64,000 nt of DNA from NCBI RefSeq assembly GCF_000876655.1, contig NZ_JYCN01000019.1, positions 1 through 64,000 of the forward strand, given 5' to 3'. Shown here piece after piece: positions 19,317-30,655 of the stretch. The notes below the pieces were generated by a model. The model did not search any database. It was not told the origin of the DNA and saw only the letters and a program-made list of their open reading frames with translations. Position numbers and translations under genes: made by a program. Numbering within the stretch: position 1 is the stretch's first letter; the number at the start of each line of letters is the position of its first letter. Source of the stretch: Arthrobacter sp. SPG23. GTDB taxonomy: Bacteria; Actinomycetota; Actinomycetes; Actinomycetales; Micrococcaceae.

Positions 19317-20192
19317 TCAGCGGACGGCGACGCGGATCCGGTTGCGCCACGGATCCTCGAACTGCAATTCGGCTCCGGTGTGGTGCGAGGCCACTCCGGC
19401 AACCCGCAAGCGGTCGGCGAGGGCACCGACGGCGTCCGTTCCCGGCACCTCGATCAGGACTTCACCCAGCCCCAGCGTGTCCTTGCGGGGTCCGGCGCCC
19501 CTGCTGTTCCAGACGTTCATGGCCATGTGGTGGTGGTAGCCGCCGGCCGATACGAACAGGGCCTGCCCGTGCCATCCGGCAGTCTTCTCGAAACCGAGGG
19601 TGCCCACGTAGAAGTCGTGCGCCGACTGGACATCACCCACTTGCAGGTGGACGTGCCCGACGCCGGCCGCGGCCTCGCGCTGCCCGCTCACCGCCTCCTC
19701 GCTCAGGTAGTCCTGGAGGAAGCGCTGCGGCGGCAGGGCAAGGCTGTCCATGACCACAGTGGTCCCCTCCCAGGACCAGTCGCTGCGGGGACGGTCCCAG
19801 TACAGCTCGATGCCGTTCCCCTCGGGATCGTTGAAGTAGAAGGCCTCACTGACGAGGTGGTCTGCGCTTCCGGTGAACAGCCGCGGCTCATACCGGGCGG
19901 CAGAGGCCACCGTGGCCGCGAGCGACGGCCGGTCCTCGAAGAGGAGTGCCGTGTGGAACAGCCCGGCCTCGCCGCGGGCCGGGAGGTTGAGGCCGGGGGC
20001 CGGCGCCAAGTGGACCAAGGGTGTGCCCCGGCGGCCAAGGTACACGCCGCCGTCCTGCTCAGCCACGGCCTCCAGCCCGAGCGCCCGCTGGTAGTAGTCC
20101 GTCATGAGCTTCATGTCGCCCACTTTGAGCATCACCGTGCCCATGGCGAGATCGGCGGGCAGCAGGTCCTTGCTGCTGGATTCCGTGGTCAT
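19317..20192 (-). CDS. Two-domain VOC (glyoxalase/extradiol dioxygenase fold) protein, CatE-like
   Basis: 291 residues with two tandem VOC domains. The first begins MGTVMLKVGDMKLMTDYYQRALG and contains FHTALLFEDR and an ELYWDRP ligand region; the second begins VGHVHLQVGDVQSAHDFYVGTLG and contains HHHMAMNVWN and EVLIEVPG. The His/His/Glu metal set fits Fe-dependent catechol 2,3-dioxygenases of the Bacillus CatE type. GGAG lies 5 nt before ATG 20192. A strong promoter overlapped by a perfect palindrome lies upstream, which fits control by a quinone- or catechol-sensing MarR-type repressor. The substrate is not known. Confidence 0.85.
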   Translation of the reverse strand: MTTESSSKDLLPADLAMGTVMLKVGDMKLMTDYYQRALGLEAVAEQDGGVYLGRRGTPLVHLAPAPGLNLPARGEAGLFHTALLFEDRPSLAATVASAARYEPRLFTGSADHLVSEAFYFNDPEGNGIELYWDRPRSDWSWEGTTVVMDSLALPPQRFLQDYLSEEAVSGQREAAAGVGHVHLQVGDVQSAHDFYVGTLGFEKTAGWHGQALFVSAGGYHHHMAMNVWNSRGAGPRKDTLGLGEVLIEVPGTDAVGALADRLRVAGVASHHTGAELQFEDPWRNRIRVAVR

Positions 20193-20239
20193 GGCAACTC
20201 CAAACTCCCGATACGTGGCCGCCGGTGACCGGCGACGCT

Positions 20240-20268
20240 TACATAGAGTAAATTACTTGAAGCTTCAA
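20240..20268 (-). promoter_or_regulatory. Promoter of the VOC gene with overlapping palindromic operator
   Basis: On the minus strand -35 TTGAAG (20268-20263), a 17-bp spacer and -10 TATGTA (20245-20240) form a good housekeeping promoter. The -35 is half of a perfect 12-bp palindrome TTGAAGCTTCAA (20257-20268), so a dimeric repressor bound there would block RNA polymerase. The block is strikingly AT-rich for this genome. Confidence 0.7.
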
Positions 20269-20275
20269 TTTATTC

Positions 20276-21358
20276 CTAGCGGAGCTGCCGCCCCCGAAGA
20301 ACGATGTGCTTGAGGTCCCGCAGTGTTGCCGGGTTGACCATGGGGTCCAGTTCGCACAGTACGACGTCGGCGCTGGCGCCTTCGGCGATGCCGGGCGCTC
20401 CCAGCCACGCACGCGCAGCCCAGGACGCGGCGTCCAGGGCTGACGCAGCCGGCAGGCCGGCGGCGTGGAGCGCATGGATCTCGTCCACGATCCTGCCGTG
20501 GCTGATGACGCTGCCGGCATCGGTCCCGGCGTAGATCGCCACGCCGGCTTCGAAGGCTTCGAGAATTCTCTCGTTCCGCCGCTCCCAGAGCGCCTGCATG
20601 TGCGCTGCGTACACCGGAAACTTCGCATTCGCACGGGCAGCGATGTCCGGGAACGTCGCAATGTTGATCAACGTGGGAACGATGGGTACGCGCTGCTCCA
20701 CGAAGCGGGGTATATGCCGCGGCAGCAGGCCGGTTCCGTGTTCGATGCAGTCGATGCCGGCGTCGAGCATGTCATCCAGCGTGTCCTCGGCGAAACAGTG
20801 CGCCGTCACCCTGGCGCCTTCATCATGGGCTGCGCGGACAGCGTCCCGCACCACTGCGGCAGGGAACGACGGCGCGAGATCGCCGGCTCCGCGGTCGATC
20901 CAGTCCCCTACGAGCTTGACCCAGCCGTCGCCCGCCAGCGCCTGCTTCCGCACGGCCTCGACGAGGCCGTCCGGCTCAACTTCGACGGCGAGTCCCCGAA
21001 GGTAGCGCTGCGTCCTGGCTATGTGGCGGCCGGCCCGGATGATCCGGGGCAGCTCCGGACGCTGCTGGAGCCAGCGTGTGTCGTGGACGGCGCCGGCATC
21101 GCGGACGAGCAGTGTGCCGGCGTTCCGGTCCGTGACGGCCTGCTCTTCGGCGAGGGACTCGGGAACATCGCCCGCGGGTCCAAGCCCGATGTGGCAGTGC
21201 GCATCCACCAGGCCCGGCAGGACCCAGCCGTCCAGCACCGCGTCGGGCGGAGCGGCCGGCCGAGAGAATGTCAGCTTGCCGTCCACTGCCCAGAGGCCGT
21301 GGCGTTCCTGGTCCGGGGCGGTGAGCACGGTCCCGCTGAATTCGATGATGCCGTTCAT
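20276..21358 (-). CDS. Amidohydrolase family protein
   Basis: 360 residues, a metal-dependent hydrolase of the imidazolonepropionase/prolidase-like branch. HxH at His54 and His56 (VDAHCHIGLG), a Lys in GWVKLVGDW, metal His residues in RVTAHCFAED and IEHGTG, and Asp in IYAGTDAGS match the binuclear or mononuclear TIM-barrel site. No signal peptide. Substrate unknown. The start at 21358 has TAGGCT exactly 6 nt upstream and no Shine-Dalgarno, so a leaderless mRNA is likely. Divergent from thiC. Confidence 0.88.
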   Translation of the reverse strand: MNGIIEFSGTVLTAPDQERHGLWAVDGKLTFSRPAAPPDAVLDGWVLPGLVDAHCHIGLGPAGDVPESLAEEQAVTDRNAGTLLVRDAGAVHDTRWLQQRPELPRIIRAGRHIARTQRYLRGLAVEVEPDGLVEAVRKQALAGDGWVKLVGDWIDRGAGDLAPSFPAAVVRDAVRAAHDEGARVTAHCFAEDTLDDMLDAGIDCIEHGTGLLPRHIPRFVEQRVPIVPTLINIATFPDIAARANAKFPVYAAHMQALWERRNERILEAFEAGVAIYAGTDAGSVISHGRIVDEIHALHAAGLPAASALDAASWAARAWLGAPGIAEGASADVVLCELDPMVNPATLRDLKHIVLRGRQLR

Positions 21359-21364
21359 GGTCCA

Positions 21365-21370
21365 AGCCTA
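21365..21370 (-). promoter_or_regulatory. -10 hexamer of a leaderless promoter for the amidohydrolase
   Basis: TAGGCT on the minus strand ends 6 nt before the ATG at 21358. No ribosome-binding sequence is present. The same spacing occurs at coaD, thiL, DUF3515 and others in this window. Confidence 0.55.
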
Positions 21371-21448
21371 GACCGGCCGTCCGGCGGCGCTGATGTGACC
21401 GCCATGTGACATGGACCCGAACCGGCCCTGTGGTAGCTTCGTCTACGA

Positions 21449-24134
<2,686 letters not shown>

Positions 24135-24140
24135 GCACCA

Positions 24141-24146
24141 ACCCTA
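24141..24146 (-). promoter_or_regulatory. -10 hexamer of a leaderless promoter for the hydrolase-fold gene
   Basis: TAGGGT on the minus strand ends 6 nt before the ATG at 24134; no ribosome site is visible. Confidence 0.5.
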
Positions 24147-24228
24147 TGGCAATGGCCGGACAATTCGGCTGCGACATTGAACCTGCCTGCAGCCAAAGTA
24201 ACCGTGCGGAAAACCGCTACGCCTGGAA

Positions 24229-25818
24229 CTACTTGCTCCCGCCGAGGAACTTGTCGAAGCCCTTGGGCAGGTTCAGCTGCGACGGATCGAAGTCCGCGCC
24301 CTGCTGACCGAAGGCGGCCCCGGTGGGAAGCGCCTTGCCGGCGCTCGCGCGGCGGGCCTCGGCATCACGCAACTCCTGCGCGGCCTTGGCCGGATTGCCG
24401 GACTTGGCCTTCTTCTTGGGCGCGTTCTTGGCGCCCTTGCGGGCCGCTCCGCCGCCGCCCATACCGGGCATTCCAGGCATGCCGGGCATTCCGCCGCCCG
24501 CAGCCATCTTCTTCATCATCTTTTGCGCCTGGGCGAACCGCTCCAGCAGGCCGTTGACGTCCGATACGTGCATGCCCGAACCCTTGGCGATGCGTGCGCG
24601 GCGCGAGCCGTTAATGATCTTGGGGGCTACACGCTCATGCGGCGTCATGGAGCGGACGATCGCTTCCACCCGGTCGATTTCACGTTCGTCGAACTGCTCC
24701 AGCTGCTGGCGGATGTTCTGCGCGCCCGGCATCATCATGAGCATCTTCTTCATGGAGCCCATGTTGCGGATCTGCTGCATCTGGGCCAGGAAGTCATCCA
24801 GGGTGAAGTCTTCCTGGTCGGCGAACTTCTTCGCCATTCGGGCTGCTTCGTCCTTGTCCCAGGACTTTTCAGCCTGTTCGATCAGGGTGAGGACGTCACC
24901 CATGTCGAGGATGCGGGACGCCATGCGGTCCGGGTGGAACAGCTCAAAATCGTCGACGCCTTCACCGGTTGAGGCGAACATGACGGGCTTGCCGGTGACC
25001 GACGCGACGGACAGGGCGGCACCGCCGCGCGCGTCGCCGTCGAGCTTGGAGAGAACGATGCCGGTGAAGTTGACACCCTCATCGAAGGCGAGCGCCGTGT
25101 TCACGGCGTCCTGACCGATCATGGAGTCGATAACGAAGAGCACTTCGTTCGGGACGATCGCCCGGCGGATCTGGCGCGCCTGCTCCATCATGTCGGCATC
25201 CACGCCGAGCCGTCCGGCGGTGTCCACGATGACGACGTCGTGAAGTTTCTGGCGCGCTTCCTCGACGCCGGCGCGGGCGACTGCCACGGGGTCGCCGGCA
25301 GGGTGGTCCAGTTCAGTGGAGGTGGCACCGGGGTGCGGGGCGAAGACAGGCACCCCGGCCCGCTGGCCGACGACCTGGAGCTGGGTGACGGCGTTGGGCC
25401 GCTGGAGGTCGCAGGCTACCAGCATCGGGCTGTGGCCCTGGGACTTCAGCCACTTGGAGAGCTTGCCGGCGAGGGTGGTCTTGCCGGCGCCCTGGAGGCC
25501 CGCGAGCATGATGATGGTGGGGCCGGTCTTGGCCAGGCGGATACGCCGGGTTTCGCCGCCCAGGATTTCGACGAGTTCCTCGTTGACGATCTTGACGATC
25601 TGCTGGCTCGGGTTCAGTGCGCCGGACACCTCGGCGCCGAGGGCACGCTCGCGCACCCGGCCCGTGAACTCGCGGACCACGGGCACGGCAACGTCAGCGT
25701 CCAGGAGGGCCCGACGGATCTCGCGGACCGTGGCGTCAACGTCCGCCTCGGTGAGGCGGCCCTTGCCGCGGAGATTCTTGAAGGTTGCTGTCAACCGGTC
25801 AGAGAGTGAATTGAACAC
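24229..25818 (-). CDS. ffh: Signal recognition particle protein Ffh
   Basis: GTPase that binds signal peptides on nascent chains together with SRP RNA and docks with FtsY, also in this window. 529 residues: N domain (1-90), G domain with GLQGAGKTTLAGKLS near residue 110 and DTAGR, and a methionine-rich M domain ending in a Gly-Met-Pro repeat region and a Lys/Ala-rich tail. The tail is longer than in E. coli, as usual in actinobacteria. Transcribed away from the zwf gene. Confidence 0.97.
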   Translation of the reverse strand: MFNSLSDRLTATFKNLRGKGRLTEADVDATVREIRRALLDADVAVPVVREFTGRVRERALGAEVSGALNPSQQIVKIVNEELVEILGGETRRIRLAKTGPTIIMLAGLQGAGKTTLAGKLSKWLKSQGHSPMLVACDLQRPNAVTQLQVVGQRAGVPVFAPHPGATSTELDHPAGDPVAVARAGVEEARQKLHDVVIVDTAGRLGVDADMMEQARQIRRAIVPNEVLFVIDSMIGQDAVNTALAFDEGVNFTGIVLSKLDGDARGGAALSVASVTGKPVMFASTGEGVDDFELFHPDRMASRILDMGDVLTLIEQAEKSWDKDEAARMAKKFADQEDFTLDDFLAQMQQIRNMGSMKKMLMMMPGAQNIRQQLEQFDEREIDRVEAIVRSMTPHERVAPKIINGSRRARIAKGSGMHVSDVNGLLERFAQAQKMMKKMAAGGGMPGMPGMPGMGGGGAARKGAKNAPKKKAKSGNPAKAAQELRDAEARRASAGKALPTGAAFGQQGADFDPSQLNLPKGFDKFLGGSK

Positions 25819-25969
25819 GCGCCGTGCACTTCTTTCAGTGGATCTACAGCTGGCGGCCGGTGCGGCTCGCCAGAGTCGTGACTGTTGTTGGCCTGGACCA
25901 ACTGCCTCGACAACGGGACTCGACTATCTAGGGTACCAAGACAGCCCTTCAAGATGGCATGCTGGCAGG

Positions 25970-27358
25970 ATGGCCGCCCAAACAACTGTAAAAACCCTGC
26001 TCATCCTCGGCGCATCCGGGGACCTTACCGGCCGGCTGCTGCTGCCGGGACTCGCCCGCCTGGTTGCCAGGGGCCGTGCCGACGGGCTGACGCTCGTGGG
26101 AGCAGGCTCGGATCCGTGGACCCGGGAACAATGGCTCGAACGCATCGAAACTTCCTTTGCCGACGCTAACTCCCAGGCCGACGCCGCCGGCAAGCGCGAA
26201 CTCAAGCGGATCGCGGGATCCACCGCCTACCACCAGCTTGACGTGACTGCGGGCGGGGAGCTGGCTTCCCTGCTGTCCCGCCTCGAGGCTCCGGCGGCTG
26301 TGTACTTCGCCCTGCCGCCGCACGTCAGCCAGAAGGCGTGTGAGGTGCTGGCGCCCGGGGAAGTACCCGCAGGCACCCGGCTGGTCATGGAAAAGCCCTT
26401 CGGCTCCAGTGAGGATTCCGCCCGCCATCTCAACGAGACCCTTGCGGCGCTCGTCCCCGAGGACCATATCCACCGCGTGGACCATTTCCTGGGCAAGGCC
26501 ACGGTACTGAACATCCTCGGCCTTCGCTTCGCGAACACCTTCCTGGAACCCATCTGGAACCGCGATTACATCGAAAAAGTGGAGGTCATCTTTGACGAGG
26601 ACCTCGCGCTCGAAGGCCGCGCCCGCTACTACGACGCCGCCGGCGCCCTCCAGGACATGATCCAGAGCCACCTGCTGCAGATCATGGCGCTGATGGCCAT
26701 TGAGCCGCCTGCTTCCGTTGACGAGCGTGACCTCCGGGACGCTGTTGCCACACTCCTTCGCGCCAGCAGCATCAAGGCGCCCTACCGGTCAAGCACGCGG
26801 CGGGCCCGGTACACGGCAGGGTCCATCGACGGGAGGGACGTACCGGACTACGCCAAAGAAGCAGGGGTGGACGCGTCCAGGAACACCGAAACCCTGGCCG
26901 AAGTCCGGGTGGACATCGACAACTGGCGCTGGGCCGGAGTCCCCTTCATCCTCCGTTCAGGCAAGGCGCTCGGGGTAAAACGCAAGGAAGCCGTGGTCAC
27001 CTTCAAACCGGTACCCCACCTGCCCAAGGGGTTCACCGGCGTCGACTCCCCCAATCAGCTCCGCATCGGGTTCGGGCCCGACACACTCCAGTTCGACGTC
27101 GACGTGAACGGCCCGGGCAACGTCCTGAGCCTGGACCGGGCCACCCTGAACGCCGAACTCAGCGCATCCGACCTGCTCCCCTATGGCGAAGTACTTGAGG
27201 GTGTCCTCACCGGTGATCCGCTGCTGTCCGTGCGGGCGGACACCGCGGAGGATTGCTGGCGGATCATCGAACCCGTGATCAAAGCGTGGGCCCGCGGCAG
27301 CGTTCCGCTGGAAGAATACGCCGCGGGATCATCAGGGCCCGAGGGCTGGCCCGCGTAG
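25970..27358 (+). CDS. zwf: Glucose-6-phosphate dehydrogenase family protein
   Basis: Oxidises glucose 6-phosphate to 6-phosphogluconolactone with NAD(P)+. 462 residues, about 40-50 shorter than typical Zwf. N-terminal GASGDLTGRLLLPGL is the dinucleotide-binding loop; the active-site signature is RVDHFLGK with Asp171, His172 and Lys176. C-terminal substrate-binding domain follows (WRWAGVPFILRSGKAL). No opcA/pgl neighbours, so it is a stand-alone, probably second, G6PDH gene. Start ATG 25970; the frame is open further upstream but lacks family sequence. Terminated by a strong hairpin. It sits where glnD is found in mycobacteria. Confidence 0.88.
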   Translation: MAAQTTVKTLLILGASGDLTGRLLLPGLARLVARGRADGLTLVGAGSDPWTREQWLERIETSFADANSQADAAGKRELKRIAGSTAYHQLDVTAGGELASLLSRLEAPAAVYFALPPHVSQKACEVLAPGEVPAGTRLVMEKPFGSSEDSARHLNETLAALVPEDHIHRVDHFLGKATVLNILGLRFANTFLEPIWNRDYIEKVEVIFDEDLALEGRARYYDAAGALQDMIQSHLLQIMALMAIEPPASVDERDLRDAVATLLRASSIKAPYRSSTRRARYTAGSIDGRDVPDYAKEAGVDASRNTETLAEVRVDIDNWRWAGVPFILRSGKALGVKRKEAVVTFKPVPHLPKGFTGVDSPNQLRIGFGPDTLQFDVDVNGPGNVLSLDRATLNAELSASDLLPYGEVLEGVLTGDPLLSVRADTAEDCWRIIEPVIKAWARGSVPLEEYAAGSSGPEGWPA

Positions 27359-27375
27359 GGTTTCCGGAATGCACA

Positions 27376-27413
27376 AAGCGGGCCCGGTACCTTTTCAGGT
27401 GCCGGGCCCGCTT
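27376..27413 (+). terminator. Bidirectional terminator between zwf and glnK
   Basis: Arms of about 16 nt (AAGCGGGCCCGGTACC, with one G-U pair) around a 6-nt loop TTTTCA. It lies between the convergent zwf and glnK genes and starts 17 bp after the zwf stop. Confidence 0.85.
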
Positions 27414-27430
27414 CATGCGTTGCGCGTGGG

Positions 27431-27769
27431 CTATATGGCGGCCGAGCCGCGTTCTCCCGTACGTACCCTTACAGCTTCGAATACGTCGACAGTCCAGACC
27501 TTGCCGTCCCCGGCACGGCCTGTGTTGGAGCTGGCGATGATGACATCCAGGATGTCGTCCGCCTGTTCGTCCGTGGCCAGGACCTCAACGCGGATCTTGG
27601 GAAGCAGGTCCACGTTGTACTCAGCCCCGCGGTACACCTCGGTGTAGCCGCGCTGCCTGCCGTATCCGCTGGCCGCGCTGACCGTGAGGCCCTGCACACC
27701 GTAGGATTCGAGCCCCTCCCGGATGGAGTCGAGCTTTTCCGGCCGGACGATTGCTGTGATCAGTTTCAT
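27431..27769 (-). CDS. glnK: PII nitrogen regulatory protein GlnK
   Basis: 112-residue trimeric sensor of 2-oxoglutarate and ATP/ADP. The T-loop GYTEVYRGAEYNVD places the modifiable Tyr at residue 51 exactly; the B-loop TGRAGDGKVW and C-loop VRVRTGERG are present. Actinobacterial GlnK is usually adenylylated at Tyr51 by GlnD, but no glnD is found here. It overlaps amtB by 4 nt (ATGA), the usual amtB-glnK pairing in which GlnK plugs the channel. Confidence 0.96.
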   Translation of the reverse strand: MKLITAIVRPEKLDSIREGLESYGVQGLTVSAASGYGRQRGYTEVYRGAEYNVDLLPKIRVEVLATDEQADDILDVIIASSNTGRAGDGKVWTVDVFEAVRVRTGERGSAAI

Positions 27770-29118
27770 GCCCCCACACTTTCCTTACCTGTTGCTGCGT
27801 CAGTCTTCTTGCCGTCTTCGGTTACCGGAGCGGACTCGTCGCCCTGCTTGCCGGTGATCAGTTCATGCAGCGGCTGGAAGCTCCCGCCGTGTCCGCCGAC
27901 GCCGAATTCGTAGGCGGTTTCTGCGTGGAGGCTGAGGTCCACGCCCACCACTTCCTGCTCCTGCGAGACCCGGAAGCCCATGGTCTTGTGGATGGCCAGT
28001 GCGATCACCGTGGTCAGGATGGCCGAGTACGCGATGGCGATGCCGGCGGCTGCGAGCTGGGCCCAGAGCTGGGTCAGGCCGCCGCCGTAGAACAGGCCGC
28101 CGCCGACGCCTTCAACCGGGAGGGCGATGAAGCCCAGTGCGACAGTACCGATGATGCCCGAAACCAGGTGGACGCCGACGACATCCAGGGAGTCATCGAA
28201 GCCCCAGCGGAACTTGAGGCCGACTGCGAGGGCGGAAGCCACACCGGCGACGACGCCGAGGCCCAGCGCACCGATGGGGCTGACGTTGGCGCAGGCCGGG
28301 GTGATGGCGACCAGGCCGGCAACTACACCCGAGGCTGCACCCAGGGACGTGGGGTGGCCGTCGCGGATGCGTTCGGTGATGAGCCAGCCGAGCATCGCAG
28401 CTGCCGGTGCGGCGAGGGTGTTGACCCAGATGAGGCCGCCCTGTTCCGCCGTGGTTGCTGCGCCGCCGTTGAAGCCGAACCAGCCGAACCACAGGATGGC
28501 TGCGCCGAGCATCACGAACGGGATGTTGTGGGGGCGGTGGTTCGGGTCCTTGCCGAAGCCCCTGCGGTTGCCGATGATCAGGACAAGGATCAGGGCTGCA
28601 ACACCGGCGTTGATGTGGACCACGGTGCCACCGGCGAAGTCGATTGCCGGGCCGAGGGCCTTGCCGACTGCGCCTTCAGGCCCGAAGAGGCCGCCGCCCC
28701 AGACCATGTAGGCGATCGGGCAGTAGACCAGCGTGACCCAGACAGGGACAAAGACAGTCCATGCGCCGAACTTGGCGCGGTCCGCGATGGCGCCGCTGAT
28801 CAGGGCCACCGTGATGATGGCGAACGTTGCTGCGTAGCCGACCTTGATGAGTCCGTCCGGGGCGGTGATGCCTTCGAGTCCGAACGTTGCGAACGGGTTG
28901 CCGACGATCTGCATAAAGCCTTCGCCGGAGCTCATGGATGCTCCCCAGAGCACCCACACCACGCCGACCATGCCGATGGAGATGAAGCTCATCATCATCA
29001 TGTTCAGCGCGGCCTTCGCACGTGTCATGCCGCCGTAGAAAAATGCCAGCCCTGGTGTCATGAACAGCACAAGTGCCGCCGCAACCATGAGCCATACGTG
29101 ACCTGCGGTAAGTTCCAT
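27766..29118 (-). CDS. amtB: Ammonium transporter AmtB
   Basis: 450 residues, 11 predicted membrane segments, no extra N-terminal signal. The signature DFAGGTVVHINAGVAALILVL and conserved His residues of the twin-His pore (in VVHINAG and GVHLVSG) are visible. The cytosolic tail (from HKTMGFRVSQEQEV) would contact GlnK. GGGAGG lies before ATG 29118. The upstream 238 bp hold a palindrome and a GlnR-like box. Confidence 0.96.
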   Translation of the reverse strand: MELTAGHVWLMVAAALVLFMTPGLAFFYGGMTRAKAALNMMMMSFISIGMVGVVWVLWGASMSSGEGFMQIVGNPFATFGLEGITAPDGLIKVGYAATFAIITVALISGAIADRAKFGAWTVFVPVWVTLVYCPIAYMVWGGGLFGPEGAVGKALGPAIDFAGGTVVHINAGVAALILVLIIGNRRGFGKDPNHRPHNIPFVMLGAAILWFGWFGFNGGAATTAEQGGLIWVNTLAAPAAAMLGWLITERIRDGHPTSLGAASGVVAGLVAITPACANVSPIGALGLGVVAGVASALAVGLKFRWGFDDSLDVVGVHLVSGIIGTVALGFIALPVEGVGGGLFYGGGLTQLWAQLAAAGIAIAYSAILTTVIALAIHKTMGFRVSQEQEVVGVDLSLHAETAYEFGVGGHGGSFQPLHELITGKQGDESAPVTEDGKKTDAATGKESVGA

Positions 29119-29245
29119 GGTGCACGTCCTCCCTTGCCTAGATGCTTAGTTGATCCTGCGGATTCATCCGCTTGCCCAACGCCTTTTGCGTTCTTAGACG
29201 ATTTTTGCCGGGCAGTGTTTCGCCGGCGGAGGATTTAGATGTCCG

Positions 29246-29307
29246 GGTTGTTACAACAACCTCCCGGAAGTAAATGGTGCATATCTTGCTTGTTACGGTT
29301 ATGTTTC
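29246..29307. promoter_or_regulatory. Dyad and GlnR-like box in the amtB/MFS divergent region
   Basis: GGTTGTT-AC-AACAACC (29246-29261) is a perfect 7-bp-arm dyad. Thirty bp on, GTTAC-N6-GTTTC (29292-29307) reads on the minus strand as GAAAC-N6-GTAAC, which matches the b-to-a half of the actinobacterial GlnR box. Both lie between amtB and the MFS gene; the rest of the 238-bp gap shows nothing else. Binding by GlnR is an inference. Confidence 0.45.
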
Positions 29308-29356
29308 ACCAGTCCCAAACCGCACTTCCACAGCACCCTGCAAGGACAACGGCACC

Positions 29357-30634
29357 ATGACCGATCGTTTCCGCCCCGGCAAGGCACTGCCCCGCCGGAA
29401 TGGCGGCCATTCCGACCACCCCGATGCTGCAGCACAGCCGTCTCCAACACGGCTCCCGCGCGACATTAAGGTGATGTTGGCCGCAGCGTTCCTGATCGCG
29501 CTGGGTTTCGGGCTGGTGGCGCCTGTATTGCCGCAGTTCGCCACAACGTTCGACGTCGGGGCAACGGCCGCCGCTGTGATCGTCAGTATTTTTGCCTTCA
29601 TGCGGCTGCTGTTCGCACCCGCAGGCGGCGCGCTGATCGTGAGGCTGGGCGAACGTCCGGTGTATGTGTCTGGCCTGTTGATCGTCGCAGCCTCAACGGC
29701 GGCGTGCGCCTTCGCGCAGGACTACTGGCAGCTGCTCATCTTCCGGGGCCTGGGCGGCGCCGGCTCGGTGATGTTCACGGTCGCATCCATGGCGCTGGTG
29801 GTCCGGCTCGCTCCCCCGGAGAGCCGCGGGCGTGTGTCCGGTGCGTACGCGTCGGCCTTCCTCATCGGCAACGTCTGCGGCCCCATCGTTGGCGGACTGC
29901 TTGCCGGCTTCGGCCTCCGCATCCCGTTCCTGGCTTATGCTGCCGCGCTGGTCCTGGCCGCGCTGGTGGTCCAGACGCAACTCAGCCACGTACCCGGCGC
30001 GTCCCGAAAGGACAGCGGCCAGGCGCCTGCCATGCGACTGGGCGATGCCCTGCGCGACAGCGCCTACCGCGCAGGGCTCTTCTCCAGCTTCGCCAACGGC
30101 TGGGCGACGTTCGGCGTGCGCATGGCCACCGTCCCGCTGTTCGCCGTGGCCGCAATCGGCGCCGGACCGGCCGCGGCCGGCTGGGCCCTGGCCGTTTTTG
30201 CCGGCGGCAACGCCGCAGCGCTCACGGTCTCGGGGAAACTGGCCGACAGCCTGGGCCGCAAGCCCCTGATGATTTCCGGGCTGGTCCTCACCGGTGTGGC
30301 AACGGCGGGCATCGGGCTGACCCACGACATGCCCTGGTTCCTGGCGGCCTCCGCCGTCGCCGGAATTGGTTCCGGCTTGCTGGGTCCGGCCCAGCAGGCC
30401 GCCATCGCCGATGTCATCGGCAACGGACGCTCGGGCGGCCGCGTGTTGGCGGTCTTCCAGATGACGTCCGATGCCGGCGCCATCATCGGCCCGGTCCTTG
30501 CCGGGCTCCTCGCGGACCGGCTCGGGTACGGCTGGGCCTTCGGCGTGACCGGGGGCGTCCTGATCGTGGCCGCAGCCGGCTGGGTGCTGGCGCGGGAGAC
30601 GTTCCAGCGGACCGCCCCTGGCTCAGGGACCTAG
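29357..30634 (+). CDS. MFS transporter
   Basis: 425 residues with 12 hydrophobic segments after a roughly 30-residue basic/polar N-terminal tail. The MFS loop motif after segment 2 (RLGERPVYVSGL) and a second repeat copy (KLADSLGRKPLMISGL) are seen. It resembles drug/metabolite exporters of the DHA1 type; substrate unknown. A weak AAGGAC precedes ATG 29357. It is divergent from amtB and tail-to-tail with ftsY, and interrupts the amtB-ftsY order seen in mycobacteria, so it looks like an insertion. Confidence 0.9.
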   Translation: MTDRFRPGKALPRRNGGHSDHPDAAAQPSPTRLPRDIKVMLAAAFLIALGFGLVAPVLPQFATTFDVGATAAAVIVSIFAFMRLLFAPAGGALIVRLGERPVYVSGLLIVAASTAACAFAQDYWQLLIFRGLGGAGSVMFTVASMALVVRLAPPESRGRVSGAYASAFLIGNVCGPIVGGLLAGFGLRIPFLAYAAALVLAALVVQTQLSHVPGASRKDSGQAPAMRLGDALRDSAYRAGLFSSFANGWATFGVRMATVPLFAVAAIGAGPAAAGWALAVFAGGNAAALTVSGKLADSLGRKPLMISGLVLTGVATAGIGLTHDMPWFLAASAVAGIGSGLLGPAQQAAIADVIGNGRSGGRVLAVFQMTSDAGAIIGPVLAGLLADRLGYGWAFGVTGGVLIVAAAGWVLARETFQRTAPGSGT

Positions 30635-30655
30635 TTCAGCAGCCTAGTTCAGCAG
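30630..30655. repeat. 13-bp tandem duplication spanning the MFS and ftsY stop codons
   Basis: CCTAGTTCAGCAG occurs twice in perfect tandem (30630-30642, 30643-30655). The TAG in copy 1 (plus strand) stops the MFS gene and the CTA in copy 2 (minus strand) stops ftsY, only 9 bp apart. Confidence 0.85.

Noticed and set aside
18585-20228. 547-codon plus-strand frame opposite the hypothetical and VOC genes
   Set aside because: Low-complexity translation with no recognisable domain; the minus strand has the VOC motifs and a promoter.
27865-29238. 457-codon plus-strand frame opposite amtB
   Set aside because: Cys/His/Asp-rich nonsense translation; amtB is clear on the other strand.
29292-29307. 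Full GlnR 44-bp operator
   Set aside because: Only one b-to-a half matches; the flanking half-sites do not fit, so only a half-box is claimed.
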